A stretch of DNA of 64,000 nucleotides from Sphingomonas sp. UV9 (GTDB lineage: Bacteria; Pseudomonadota; Alphaproteobacteria; Sphingomonadales; Sphingomonadaceae), in contig NZ_SCIN01000002.1 of the NCBI RefSeq assembly GCF_004101245.1, positions 682,001 through 746,000 of the forward strand. Direction: 5' to 3'. The position numbers were made by a program, and so were the translations under genes. The first letter of the stretch is position 1. Each line of letters starts with the position of its first letter. The notes below the pieces were generated by a model that searched no databases, was not told the origin of the DNA, and saw nothing but the letters and a program-made list of their open reading frames with translations. This document shows, one piece after another, positions 15,416 to 23,486 of this stretch.

Positions 15416-16606
15416 CTACGCATGGTCGATGACCAGCCCCTGGATCTCGTTCGCGACGTCTTCGAAGCGGTCGACGATCTTTTCCAGGCTGCTGTAGATT
15501 TCGCGGTTGATGATGAACGTCATCGGGTCCGCCGAGATCTTCGAGGCCTGGAACAGCGCGCGCAGGCCGGTGTCGTGGATGTCGTCGGCATGGCCCTCGA
15601 TCTGGATCAGCCGTGCGGTCAGGTCATGCAGCCGGCCCGAATTGGTGCCGAGCGAACGCAGCAGCGGGATCGCCTCCGCGGTGATCCGCGCGGCCTCGAC
15701 GATGATGCCGGCCATGTCGCGCATTTCGGCCGAAAATTCGGTCACCTCGTACAGCGCGATCGCGTTGGCGGTGCCGTTCATCTGGTCGATCGCGTCGTCC
15801 ATCACGCCGATCAGATCGGTGATCGCGCTGCGGTCGAACGGCGTCACGAACACCCGGCGGACGTCCTGCAGGACCTCGCGCGTGATATCGTCGGCCTCGT
15901 GCTCGCGCTTGACGATCTCGGCGATCTGACCCTCGATCGAGCCTTCGCCGTGAAGCAGCCGTGCGAGCGCATCGGCGCCTGCGACCAAAGTCGCGGCATG
16001 CGCGTCGAACAGTTCGAAGAACCGCCCCTGCTTCGGCATCAGCGACTGGAACCAGCCCAGCATCGGAATTCTCCTTTTCGCACTCTTGCGCACGACGGGT
16101 AAAATACGTTGCGCGAACGACCCCGGGATCGGCGGCTCGCGGAAAGCAGCGATCAGCGCCTTCAGGCCGGGCTCATTGACAGCGTCTGCGGCGCGATCAA
16201 GCGTAAACCAGCGGGTATCGCGCTGATGGCGCTCGGGCCAATCGTCCACTTGTTCGACGAATGCGAGCGGAAACACCGTCACGACCATGTCGCGGTAGCG
16301 CCCTGTGCGGCGGCGTTTGCGATAGGCAAACTGACCGACGGGGGAGGGGCAGGGGATGCCGCGGATACCGGCTTCCTCATACGCCTCCTGCGCGGCGGCC
16401 TCGTGGCTGGCGAGACCGACGATCGGATTGCCCTTGGGGATCACCCAGCGACCGGTGTCGCGTGAGGTGATCAGCATCACGCGGGCATGGCCGTCGCTGT
16501 CGATCACATAGGGAAGTGCCGCAATCTGCTGGATAATTCTGGTCCTTCTGGCCGCGGATTCGCGCGGTATCGGGGGCAAGCTTAGACGGCGGGGGGTGGC
16601 ATGCAC
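15416..16606 (-). CDS. NUDIX hydrolase fused in frame to a DUF47 (PhoU-like) phosphate-transport regulator
   Basis: One open frame of 396 codons. Residues about 20-160 are a NUDIX domain of the diphosphoinositol-polyphosphatase-like type, with WVIPKGNPIVG and the catalytic box core QEAYEEAGI. Residues 182-396 are a complete DUF47 protein, starting MLGWFQSLMPKQGRFFELFD, a normal stand-alone N-terminus, and continuing with DRSAITDLIGVMDDAIDQM. DUF47 proteins control Pit transporters, and pit follows 108 nt downstream. A strong AGGAG and ATG lie inside the frame at 16061-16075, so DUF47 is probably also made alone. Normally these are two genes; here no stop separates them. The NUDIX part probably cleaves nucleoside or inositol diphosphates. 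Confidence 0.85.
   Translation of the reverse strand: MHATPRRLSLPPIPRESAARRTRIIQQIAALPYVIDSDGHARVMLITSRDTGRWVIPKGNPIVGLASHEAAAQEAYEEAGIRGIPCPSPVGQFAYRKRRRTGRYRDMVVTVFPLAFVEQVDDWPERHQRDTRWFTLDRAADAVNEPGLKALIAAFREPPIPGSFAQRILPVVRKSAKRRIPMLGWFQSLMPKQGRFFELFDAHAATLVAGADALARLLHGEGSIEGQIAEIVKREHEADDITREVLQDVRRVFVTPFDRSAITDLIGVMDDAIDQMNGTANAIALYEVTEFSAEMRDMAGIIVEAARITAEAIPLLRSLGTNSGRLHDLTARLIQIEGHADDIHDTGLRALFQASKISADPMTFIINREIYSSLEKIVDRFEDVANEIQGLVIDHA
16061..16075 (-). promoter_or_regulatory. Internal ribosome-binding site and start for DUF47
   Basis: AGGAG (16071-16075) is followed after 7 nt by ATG (16061-16063) in the same frame as the NUDIX part. From here a 215-residue DUF47 protein of normal length is made. 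It is the strongest translation signal in the locus and argues that the DUF47 product is expressed without the NUDIX domain. Confidence 0.7.
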
Positions 16607-16730
16607 AGGGGGCCGCGGGCAGGGCTGGGCGTGTCGTCGGCGGCGCGATTCCGTCCCATTCCCGGACGGGGCCTATTTAACCATTTTTGCGACTGGTCGA
16701 AGTAGTAAACGCCGCGTTAACGTTTGCATC

Positions 16731-16895
16731 ATGACCAGACGCCTAGTCCTCACCAACGAAGCCGCTCGCCATCCGCTGCGTCGGTCGTTGCCGCCGCCGG
16801 TGATCGTGGTTGCGAAGAACGACGATCAGGACGTGAAGCTGTTTTTCCTGAGCTTCGCGGCGTTCTTCACGTGCTTCTACAGCTTCATTTTCTGA
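16731..16895 (+). CDS. Small single-helix membrane protein, unknown (54 aa)
   Basis: An ATG at 16731 gives a basic N-terminus (MTRRLVLTNEAARHPLRRSL), a PPPVIVVAKNDDQDVK linker and one hydrophobic C-terminal helix (LFFLSFAAFFTCFYSFIF). It would be tail-anchored in the inner membrane. The ribosome-binding site is weak. An in-frame upstream start at 16596 adds sequence that does not look protein-like. No family is recognised. It is convergent with the LplT-like gene. Confidence 0.5.
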   Translation: MTRRLVLTNEAARHPLRRSLPPPVIVVAKNDDQDVKLFFLSFAAFFTCFYSFIF

Positions 16896-16942
16896 GGTGA
16901 CGGGCGACCAATCCTCCCCCTAGCGGGGGGGGCGTTCGGTAG

Positions 16943-18268
16943 TTACTGCTTCAGCGTCGGCAGGCATCCGGCGGCATCATCGTCGCATGCCCGGTGCAGT
17001 TTCTGCGCGAGCCATGCCGAGACGAGACACATCGCAGCGACCAGGAACAGCATGTCCTCCGGCGAAACGCCCATCGCGGTGATGCCGATGACCAGGATCG
17101 AACCGATCGTCATCGCACCCGAATTGACGACGTTGTTCGCGGCCACGGTGCGCGCGGTCTGGTCCTTCTCCACGGTCGTCGTCAGGAACGCATAGAGCGG
17201 CACGACGAACATCCCGCCGGTGATAGCGATCGCCAGCAACGTTCCGAGCACGGGCAGCGCGCCGGGCTGACGAATAAAGCCCGCCCAGTCGTAATATTGC
17301 CCGGCAGGAGCAGGCGTCCAGGTCCGCGCGAGGAACGAGAACAGCACGACGAAACCGCCCATCGCGATCACCGAGGCGGGCGAGAACTTCGCGGAAATCC
17401 GCCCGCGCAGCATCGAGTTGATCACCACCGAACCGATCGCCACGCCGACCGAGAACACCGCGATCACGAAGCTTGCAACTCGCTCGTCGGCGGTCAGCAC
17501 ATTCTTCACCAATGGCGGGAAGACGATGATCAGCACCGCGCCGATCGTCCAGAAGAAGCTGATCGCGACGATCGCCAGGAACAGCCGCGGGATGTGCAGC
17601 GTCGCGCTGATCAGTCGCCAGGACGCCGTGAACGGGTTGTAGTCGAGCTTCAGCGGCGGGCCCTCGCGCGGTGCCGGCGGCACCTGACGACCGGCGAACC
17701 AGCCGACCAAAGCGACGATCAGGACGCTGGCGGCGGCGCCCTCGATCGGGATCCAGCCCGCCGTCACCGTGCCCAGCAGGATCGCGAGATACGTCCCCGC
17801 CTCGACCAGTCCGGTGCCGCCCAGCACGTCGCAGGGCTTCAGATGCTGCGGCAGGATCGCGTATTTGATCGGTCCGAAGAACGTCGAATGGACGCCCAGG
17901 CACAGCACCGCGCCGAGCATCAGCCCGATCCCCAGCGACGGGTGTCCGGCGCGCGCGACCATCAGCCCGGTCGCCCCCAGGATCATGATGCCGATCTCGA
18001 CCGTCTTCACGATCCGGATGATCCGCGCCTTGTCGTGGCTGTCCGCCAATTGCCCGGCCAGCGCGGACAGCAGGAAGAACGGCAGGATGCCGAGTCCCGT
18101 CGCCAGCGCGTTGAAATTCGCCTCCATCTTGGGGTCGTTGAAGACCGCATAGGTGGCGAACAGGACCATTGAAGTCTTGAACAGGTTATCGTTGAACGCG
18201 CCGAGAAACTGCGTGGTGAACAGGGGCAGGAAGCGACGTTGCTTCAGCAACCCGAGGGCATTGAGCAT
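16943..18268 (-). CDS. LplT-like MFS transporter (lysophospholipid transporter family)
   Basis: A 441-residue major facilitator with about 12 helices. QFLGAFNDNLFKTSM in helix 1 and STFFGPIKYAILPQHL between helices are the signatures of the LplT/Aas-N family, which flips lysophospholipids across the inner membrane for re-acylation. In many bacteria the partner is an acyltransferase/acyl-ACP synthetase; no such gene lies next to it here. The next gene, pgsA, faces away and also concerns phospholipids. The start is the ATG at 18268, directly before helix 1. Confidence 0.85.
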   Translation of the reverse strand: MLNALGLLKQRRFLPLFTTQFLGAFNDNLFKTSMVLFATYAVFNDPKMEANFNALATGLGILPFFLLSALAGQLADSHDKARIIRIVKTVEIGIMILGATGLMVARAGHPSLGIGLMLGAVLCLGVHSTFFGPIKYAILPQHLKPCDVLGGTGLVEAGTYLAILLGTVTAGWIPIEGAAASVLIVALVGWFAGRQVPPAPREGPPLKLDYNPFTASWRLISATLHIPRLFLAIVAISFFWTIGAVLIIVFPPLVKNVLTADERVASFVIAVFSVGVAIGSVVINSMLRGRISAKFSPASVIAMGGFVVLFSFLARTWTPAPAGQYYDWAGFIRQPGALPVLGTLLAIAITGGMFVVPLYAFLTTTVEKDQTARTVAANNVVNSGAMTIGSILVIGITAMGVSPEDMLFLVAAMCLVSAWLAQKLHRACDDDAAGCLPTLKQ

Positions 18269-18383
18269 GACGGGAAATAGCCCTGACCGTTGCGAAAATA
18301 CGACAAACCCTTAGCCCAGCGTCATCCGCGCGCCAACGTTTAAACCGGTTTCGCCGCGCGACCGACCGGTATAGAGGTGGCGG

Positions 18384-18935
18384 GTGCTAAGCTTGCCTAA
18401 CCTCCTGACATTGTCGCGGATCGTCGCGGTGCCCCTGCTGGTCTGGTTCCTGTGGTGGCCCGACTGGGAGGCCGGCTACGGCATCGCCTTTGTGCTGTAC
18501 TGCCTGATGGGCATCACCGATTATTTCGACGGCTATCTCGCGCGGTCGAGCGGGGCTGTATCGCGGCTGGGGATCTTCCTCGATCCGATCGCCGACAAGA
18601 TCATGGTCGCCGCGGTGATCCTGATCCTGGTCGGCACGCGCGATATTCCCGGCGTCCACGTGATCGCCGCGCTGGTGATCCTGCTACGCGAGATCGCGGT
18701 ATCGGGGCTGCGCGAGTTTCTGGCGCAGGTGCAGGTGTCCGTCCCCGTGTCGCAATTGGCGAAATGGAAGACGACGCTGCAACTCGTGTCGCTCGGCGGC
18801 ATCATTCTCGGCGGCGCGGTGCCCGAGATGGTCTGGGTGCATAATGTCGGCATCGTCGCGCTGTGGGGCGCGGCGGTCCTTACCGTGTTGACCGGGTGGG
18901 ATTATCTCCGCGTCGGCCTAAAGCACATGGACTGA
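18384..18935 (+). CDS. pgsA: CDP-diacylglycerol--glycerol-3-phosphate 3-phosphatidyltransferase
   Basis: A 183-residue integral membrane enzyme that makes phosphatidylglycerol phosphate, the first committed step to phosphatidylglycerol and cardiolipin. The full CDP-alcohol phosphotransferase signature is present: Asp46-x2-Asp49-Gly50-x2-Ala53-Arg54-x8-Gly63-x3-Asp67-x3-Asp71. SLPNLLTLSRIVAVPLLV is the usual N-terminus. The start is a GTG at 18384 with GAGG about 6 nt upstream. moaD starts 2 nt after the stop, so the two are cotranscribed, a pairing seen in related genomes. Confidence 0.95.
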   Translation: MLSLPNLLTLSRIVAVPLLVWFLWWPDWEAGYGIAFVLYCLMGITDYFDGYLARSSGAVSRLGIFLDPIADKIMVAAVILILVGTRDIPGVHVIAALVILLREIAVSGLREFLAQVQVSVPVSQLAKWKTTLQLVSLGGIILGGAVPEMVWVHNVGIVALWGAAVLTVLTGWDYLRVGLKHMD

Positions 18936-18937
18936 CG

Positions 18938-19198
18938 ATGGCGAAGATTCGGATGGTGTATTTCGCCTGGGTGCGCGAGCGCATCGGCACAGGCGAGGAA
19001 ATGGTCGAGCCGCCCGCAAGCGTGGTGACGGTCGGCGATCTGGTCGACTGGCTGGCGGAGACGAGTTCCGGACACGCCGAAGCGTTCGAGAACCGCTCGC
19101 GGTTGCGCGCTGCGATCGATCAGGATTTCGTGCCGCTGGATACGCCGATCGGTCGGGCGCAGGAGATCGCGATCTTCCCTCCGGTGACCGGCGGATGA
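18938..19198 (+). CDS. moaD: Molybdopterin synthase small subunit (MoaD)
   Basis: An 86-residue ubiquitin-fold sulfur carrier. It begins IRMVYFAWVRERIG, the usual first strand and helix, and ends FPPVTGG; the terminal Gly-Gly is adenylated and thiocarboxylated to deliver sulfur to precursor Z. It starts 2 nt after pgsA and overlaps moaE by 4 nt (ATGA at 19195-19198), so the two synthase subunits are translationally coupled. Confidence 0.95.
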   Translation: MAKIRMVYFAWVRERIGTGEEMVEPPASVVTVGDLVDWLAETSSGHAEAFENRSRLRAAIDQDFVPLDTPIGRAQEIAIFPPVTGG

Positions 19199-19683
19199 TC
19201 CACATCTCGGTCCAGCAATCGCCGATCGATATCGCGGCGGAAATGACGCGCGCCGAGGCGGCAGGGGCGGGGGCGGTCGCAACCTTCACCGGGCTGGTCC
19301 GCGCGGACGACGGCGTCGGAACGCTCGAGCTGGAGCATTATCCGGGGGCTACCGAAGCGACTTTGCTGAAGGTTGCCGAGGGAGGGGTCGCGCGCTGGCA
19401 GCTTAGCGCGGCGATCATCGTCCACCGCGTCGGGCCAATGCATCCGGGCGAGCGGATCGTTTTCGTCGCGGCGACGGCGGCGCACCGTGGCGCTGCGCTG
19501 GAGGCGTGCGCGTACCTGATCGACCGGCTGAAGACGGATGCACCGTTCTGGAAACGCGAGACCCGTGGTGCGGATGCGCAGTGGGTCGAAGCGCGGGATG
19601 GCGACCATGCGGCCGCGGCGCGGTGGGAAGCGCGGGATGGCGACCATGCCGCCGCGGCGCGGTGGGAAGCGCGGGACGGCTGA
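19195..19683 (+). CDS. moaE: Molybdopterin synthase catalytic subunit (MoaE) with repeated C-terminal tail
   Basis: A 162-residue subunit that converts cyclic pyranopterin monophosphate to molybdopterin with MoaD. TFTGLVR, LEHYPGATE, IVHRVGPMHPGERIVFVA and the Lys-containing APFWKRE are the family motifs. MoaE normally stops just after WVEARxxDxxAAxRW. Here that point is reached at 19626, but the last 13 codons (EARDGDHAAAARW) are then repeated once more and a third copy is begun (EARDG) before the stop. The tail adds 18 residues. The fold should be complete without it. Confidence 0.94.
   Translation: MIHISVQQSPIDIAAEMTRAEAAGAGAVATFTGLVRADDGVGTLELEHYPGATEATLLKVAEGGVARWQLSAAIIVHRVGPMHPGERIVFVAATAAHRGAALEACAYLIDRLKTDAPFWKRETRGADAQWVEARDGDHAAAARWEARDGDHAAAARWEARDG
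19588..19680 (+). repeat. In-frame 39-bp tandem repeat at the end of moaE (2.4 copies)
   Basis: The units 19588-19626 and 19627-19665 differ at a single base, and the third, partial unit 19666-19680 ends at the stop codon. Thirty-nine bp keeps the frame, so each unit adds 13 residues. The near identity points to a recent slippage or unequal-crossover event. Confidence 0.92.
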
Positions 19684-20080
19684 CTGAGAGGTCGTGCCGG
19701 CCTGGCTTCGGAATCCCCCGAGTTGCTGATCGCATTTCCGAGCCAGCAGCTCACAGGCGGAGGTGCACCTCCCCGGCGGAGGCCGGGGCCCAAATGGGGG
19801 CCGGCTGTAACGGTGGACGGCCCCTAATGACAAAGACGTTCCCAATTGGGCCCCGGCCTTCGCCGGGGAGGTGGACTTTGTTGCAGCGAAAACAGAGCTG
19901 ACCGGCGCGCTCGTGAGGCCACCCTTGGCAAATTCCAAAACTTGTTCTCCCGCGAAGGCTGGAGCCCAGTCTGGATCTCCGCCTTCGCGGGGAAACAATC
20001 TCTTAACAGGCAGATACAATTCGGGCCGCCGCCCCTTTTCAGAGACCGCGGCCCGCAGAGTAATCAGCTTAGCTTCGTAC
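19684..20080. repeat. Intergenic region holding a family B and a family A palindrome
   Basis: No gene is seen in these 397 nt between moaE and the first FAS1 gene, which converge. A family B element occupies 19766-19873, with CCTCCCCGG in place of CCACCCCGG at both ends, so the change is compensated. A diverged family A element occupies 19941-19999. The rest shows no further structure that I can support. Confidence 0.8.
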
Positions 20081-20740
20081 TTAGCCGAGCTTCGGAACGC
20101 TCATGCCGTTGGTCAGGTGGACGACGCCGTTCGTCTCCTTGATGTCGGCCGTATCGACGTACGACTTGATCCCGGCGGTGTCGGTCAGCTCGATATTGCC
20201 ATTCGGGCCGATCGAGGCGATCAGCGGCTGGCCGGCGAGCGTCGTCAGCGTGGCCTTGCCACCGCCGGCCGTGATCTGCGCCTTCAGCTGCTCCGACGTC
20301 ACCGCACCGGCAACGACGTGATACTTGATGATCGTCGCCAGCGTAGGCGCCGACTCAGGCTTCAGCAGCGAGTCGAGCGCGCCGGCCGGCAGGCGGGTGA
20401 ACGCCTCGTCGCTCGGCGCGAACACGGTGAACGGGCCGGGGCCTGCCAGCGTCGTCTGCAGCTTGGCCGCAGTCACCAGCTTGGTCAGCGTCGCGCGGTT
20501 CGGCAGCGTCGGCAGCGCAGCGGCGATCGTGGTGGTCGGCGCTGCGGTCGGTGCAGCGGGGGCTGCGGTCGCCGTAGCGGGGGCTGCGGTCGGAGCCGCT
20601 GCTGCTGCGGCGGCCGGTGCGGCTGGCGCTGTCTGTGACTGCGTCGCGGTCGTTTCGACCGGTGCGGTCTGGGCAGTCGCACCGGCAGCGAAGATCATGC
20701 TCGATGCGGCGGCAATCAGAAGGTTGGTCTTAACAGTCAT
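20081..20740 (-). CDS. Secreted fasciclin (FAS1) domain protein with Ala/Pro linker
   Basis: A 219-residue exported protein. The signal peptide (MTVKTNLLIAAASSMIFAAGATAQ) is followed by a low-complexity Ala/Pro/Thr linker (about 28-75) and one FAS1 domain with ATLTKLVTAA, GPGPFTVFAPSDEAFTRLP, IIKYHVVAG and NGVVHLTNGMSVPKLG, the standard motifs. FAS1 domains mediate adhesion or bind small ligands at the cell surface. The start at 20740 has GGAG 8 nt upstream. A second FAS1 gene lies 137 nt upstream on the same strand. Confidence 0.9.
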   Translation of the reverse strand: MTVKTNLLIAAASSMIFAAGATAQTAPVETTATQSQTAPAAPAAAAAAAPTAAPATATAAPAAPTAAPTTTIAAALPTLPNRATLTKLVTAAKLQTTLAGPGPFTVFAPSDEAFTRLPAGALDSLLKPESAPTLATIIKYHVVAGAVTSEQLKAQITAGGGKATLTTLAGQPLIASIGPNGNIELTDTAGIKSYVDTADIKETNGVVHLTNGMSVPKLG

Positions 20741-20877
20741 GTGCGACTCCAAATATAGTGGATGGTGCGATTAAAAACTCGAACGAAAAACCTAGGTATG
20801 AGATCGGCCCGTCTTCAATGTTTAGGCGGGCAAGCCGCGCCATCGATGCGACGAACCGAGCTCGGTAGCCGTTCAAG

Positions 20878-21510
20878 TTAACTTAGTTTGGGCACGATTA
20901 CGCCGTTGACCACGTGCACGACGCCGTTCGACTGGCGGACGTCTGCGGTCTCGACATAGCTCTTGTTGCCGTTGACGTCGGTCAGCGTGATGACCGCGCC
21001 GACCAGCGTCGCGGTGATCGGATCGCCCTCGACCGTGGTCAACGTCGCCGTGCCACCGCCGGCGGCGATCCGCTGGCGCAGATCGTCGGCGGTGATCGCG
21101 CCCGGGACAACGTGATACGTCAGGACCTTCGCCAGCGAGGCCTTGTTTTCCGGCTTCAACAGCGTGTCGACCATGCCCGGTGCCAGGCGGCCGAACGCGT
21201 CGTTGGTCGGCGCGAATACTGTGAACGGGCCGGGTCCCGACAGCGTGCCGACCAGATCGGCGGCCTTCACCGCAGCGACCAGCGTCGACAGATTGGGGGC
21301 GGCCGACGCGTTGTCGACGATCGTCCGGGTGGCCATCATCGGCACGCCGCCGACGGTCGGGTTGGCGTAAGCGGGCGGACCGTTCGGCACCGCCAGAGCA
21401 GGGTTCGCAGGATCGGTCGCCGCACTGGCCACGTCGTCCTTCGATTTGCCACTGCATGCAGCAAGCGCCAGCGCGCTCGTGATCAGCAGTAGCGGAAGCG
21501 TCTTCGACAT
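20878..21510 (-). CDS. Fasciclin (FAS1) domain lipoprotein
   Basis: A 210-residue protein with the lipoprotein signal MSKTLPLLLITSALALAACSG (lipobox LAAC, Cys19). The FAS1 domain spans about 70-210, with NLSTLVAAVKAADL, GPGPFTVFAPTNDAFGRL, VLTYHVVPGAI and NGVVHVVNGVIVPKLS. It is closely similar to the FAS1 domain of the gene downstream, so the pair looks like a tandem duplication in which one copy is lipid-anchored and the other has a flexible linker. The start at 21510 is set by the signal peptide. Confidence 0.9.
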   Translation of the reverse strand: MSKTLPLLLITSALALAACSGKSKDDVASAATDPANPALAVPNGPPAYANPTVGGVPMMATRTIVDNASAAPNLSTLVAAVKAADLVGTLSGPGPFTVFAPTNDAFGRLAPGMVDTLLKPENKASLAKVLTYHVVPGAITADDLRQRIAAGGGTATLTTVEGDPITATLVGAVITLTDVNGNKSYVETADVRQSNGVVHVVNGVIVPKLS

Positions 21511-21623
21511 TATCGGGTCTCCAGCGGGAACTCGAGAAAGATACGATCGAACGCGGAGTTGGTTGCGCAAGCGTGTCGATCTCGTGGGAGCGGGTATATA
21601 CCGGCAATGACCACTACAGTCCC

Positions 21624-21727
21624 CCATCCCTGAAAGAGAGGGGCAGGCGGGGTGTAGGCCCGCTCGTGTCGCTAACGTCGCCTGATACGGAAGCCGACCC
21701 ACCCCAACCCTCCCTTTCAGGGATGGG
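21624..21727. repeat. Palindromic element, family E
   Basis: CATCCCTGAAAG near 21625-21636 and its exact reverse complement at 21714-21725 bound a stretch of about 77 nt. It lies upstream of the FAS1 lipoprotein gene and next to the oxyR stop. It resembles the other dispersed elements in layout but not in sequence, and I see no second copy here. Confidence 0.6.
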
Positions 21728-21747
21728 CGGAAAAGGGAGAAGCAGTC

Positions 21748-22650
21748 TTATTGCACGTCCGCCAAGGCTTTCGCCATCAACCGGAAGTCCTTCTCCCGCG
21801 GACTCGCCCGGCGCCAGACCAGTGCGATCCGCCGCACCGCATTGATCTCGTCGAGCGGCCTCGCGGTGATGTTGGTGTTGTCCAGGATGCCCGCCTTCAA
21901 TGCCATCTCGGGCAGCATCGTGATGCCGAGGCCGTTATCCACCATCTGCACGATCGTGTGCAGCGACGTACCGAGCATCGTCGCCTCCGCGCGCAACTCC
22001 GGTCGGTTGCACGCGCCCAGCGCATGATCCTTGAGGCAATGCCCGTCCTCGAGCAGCAGCAGCCGGGTCTCGTCGATCGCGGACGCCGGGATCGCCGGCA
22101 GCGCGGACGGTACCTCGCCCGATGGATAGGCGACGAACAGCCGATCCTCGAACAGCGTCTCCGACGTCACCTCGCCGCATGCATAGGGAAGCGCGAGCAG
22201 CACGCAGTCGGTCCGGCCATTGTGGAGCCCCTCGCACGCCGGCCCGCTCGGCTCCTCGCGCAGGAACAGTTTCAGGTCGGGATAATCCTTGCGCAGCCGC
22301 GGCAGGATGCGGGGGAGCATGAACGGCGCGATCGTGGGGATGACGCTCATCCGCATGTCGCCCGACAGCGGCTGGCCGGCGGCACGCGCCATGTCGCCCA
22401 GTTCCTCCGCCTCACGCAGCACGCGCCGTGCCTTGTCGGCGATCGAATCGCCCAGCGGGGTGAACCGCACGACCCGCCGCGTGCGCTCGACCAGCACAAC
22501 ACCGATCAGCGTCTCCAGTTCGCGCAGGCCTGCGGACAGCGTCGATTGCGTCACGAAGCACGCCTCCGCCGCGCGGCCGAAATGGCCGTGATCCTTCAGC
22601 GCAACCAGATATTGCAACTGTTTCAACGTGGGTAGATAGGTGGCTGCCAT
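21748..22650 (-). CDS. oxyR: Hydrogen-peroxide-sensing LysR regulator OxyR
   Basis: A 300-residue LysR-family protein. The N-terminal helix-turn-helix is in LKDHGHFGRAAEACFVTQST. In the sensor domain LLEDGHCLKDHALGACN carries Cys205 and Cys214, nine residues apart as in E. coli OxyR (199/208), where they form the activating disulfide. The start at 22650 gives the normal N-terminus; the frame extends to 23160 only as an overlap with ahpC on the other strand. It is divergent from ahpC, its expected target, with 147 nt between them. Confidence 0.94.
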   Translation of the reverse strand: MAATYLPTLKQLQYLVALKDHGHFGRAAEACFVTQSTLSAGLRELETLIGVVLVERTRRVVRFTPLGDSIADKARRVLREAEELGDMARAAGQPLSGDMRMSVIPTIAPFMLPRILPRLRKDYPDLKLFLREEPSGPACEGLHNGRTDCVLLALPYACGEVTSETLFEDRLFVAYPSGEVPSALPAIPASAIDETRLLLLEDGHCLKDHALGACNRPELRAEATMLGTSLHTIVQMVDNGLGITMLPEMALKAGILDNTNITARPLDEINAVRRIALVWRRASPREKDFRLMAKALADVQ

Positions 22651-22661
22651 TAATCGCCTCA

Positions 22662-22703
22662 ATCGATCATCGGATGATAAATAGAGTGTTGGATCGATAA
22701 CAC
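22662..22703. promoter_or_regulatory. oxyR-ahpC control region with two dyads
   Basis: ATCAT-CGG-ATGAT (22666-22678) and GTGTT-N8-AACAC (22686-22703) are two inverted repeats in the divergent promoter region, and ATCGAT occurs in both flanks (22662-22667 and 22693-22698). LysR regulators bind such neighbouring dyads. These are candidates for the OxyR sites; no direct match to the E. coli ATAG-N7-CTAT array is seen. Confidence 0.4.
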
Positions 22704-22797
22704 CAGTCCCCATATACCGCACTGCACAACAAACGAGCGGGCCACCCGCCGCCCTTGAGGATGCCTGGAGCCAAAGATTTTTCAGGAGGCTTCCATC

Positions 22798-23343
22798 ATG
22801 TTGACCATCGGCGACCAGTTCCCATCGATGACCATTCCCGTCCAGCAGGGCGTTGCCGCGCTGCCAGCGGGTGAGACGCTCGACCTGACGACCGCCTATC
22901 CCGGCAAGTGGAAGGTTCTGTTCTACTGGCCGAAGGACTTCACCTTCGTCTGCCCGACCGAGATTGTCGGCTACAGCGACATCCGCAGCGATTTCGAGGA
23001 TCGCGACGCCGTCCTGATCGGCGCGTCGACCGACACCGCGCACGTCCACCTCGCCTGGCGCAAGTCGGACGCGGATCTCGCCGCAGCGGACTTCCCGTGG
23101 CTGGCGGATAACGGCGCCAAGCTCGCCGACGCGCTCGGTATCGTCGACAAGAACGAGCATGTCGCATTCCGCGCCACGTTCATCATCGATCCCGACAACG
23201 TCATCCAGGCGGTCCAGGTCAACGGCCTGAACGTCGGCCGCAACCCCGCCGAGACGCTCCGCGTGCTCGACGCGCTGCAGACCGACGAGCTCTGCCCGTG
23301 CAACTGGAACAAGGGCGACGACGTCCTCCAGCTGGCCGCGTAA
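22798..23343 (+). CDS. ahpC: Alkyl hydroperoxide reductase peroxiredoxin AhpC
   Basis: A 181-residue two-Cys peroxiredoxin. FYWPKDFTFVCPTE contains the peroxidatic Cys52, and ELCPCNWNKGD near the C-terminus supplies resolving Cys166 and a third Cys168. This three-Cys ending is the actinobacterial/alphaproteobacterial AhpC type that is reduced by AhpD, and ahpD is the next gene. It removes hydrogen peroxide and organic hydroperoxides in the cytoplasm. AGGAGG precedes the ATG, and OxyR is encoded divergently. Confidence 0.95.
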   Translation: MLTIGDQFPSMTIPVQQGVAALPAGETLDLTTAYPGKWKVLFYWPKDFTFVCPTEIVGYSDIRSDFEDRDAVLIGASTDTAHVHLAWRKSDADLAAADFPWLADNGAKLADALGIVDKNEHVAFRATFIIDPDNVIQAVQVNGLNVGRNPAETLRVLDALQTDELCPCNWNKGDDVLQLAA

Positions 23344-23398
23344 TTCTATCGAGCGGGGCGGACTTCTATTCTGGGAAGCGCCGCCTCGCTCCTTATTC

Positions 23399-23463
23399 CG
23401 TCACCCCAGCGAAAGCTGGGGTCTCTTCGTAACGGGGAGACCCCAGCTTTCGCTGGGGTGACG
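23399..23463. repeat. Palindrome, family C (27-bp perfect arms)
   Basis: 23399-23425 and 23437-23463 are exact reverse complements (core ACCCCAGCGAAAGCTGGGGT) around an 11-nt centre. The element separates ahpC from ahpD, so the shared transcript would carry a very stable hairpin ending about 24 nt before the ahpD start. Confidence 0.9.
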
Positions 23464-23486
23464 CTTTTCTGGACGGGAATACCATC

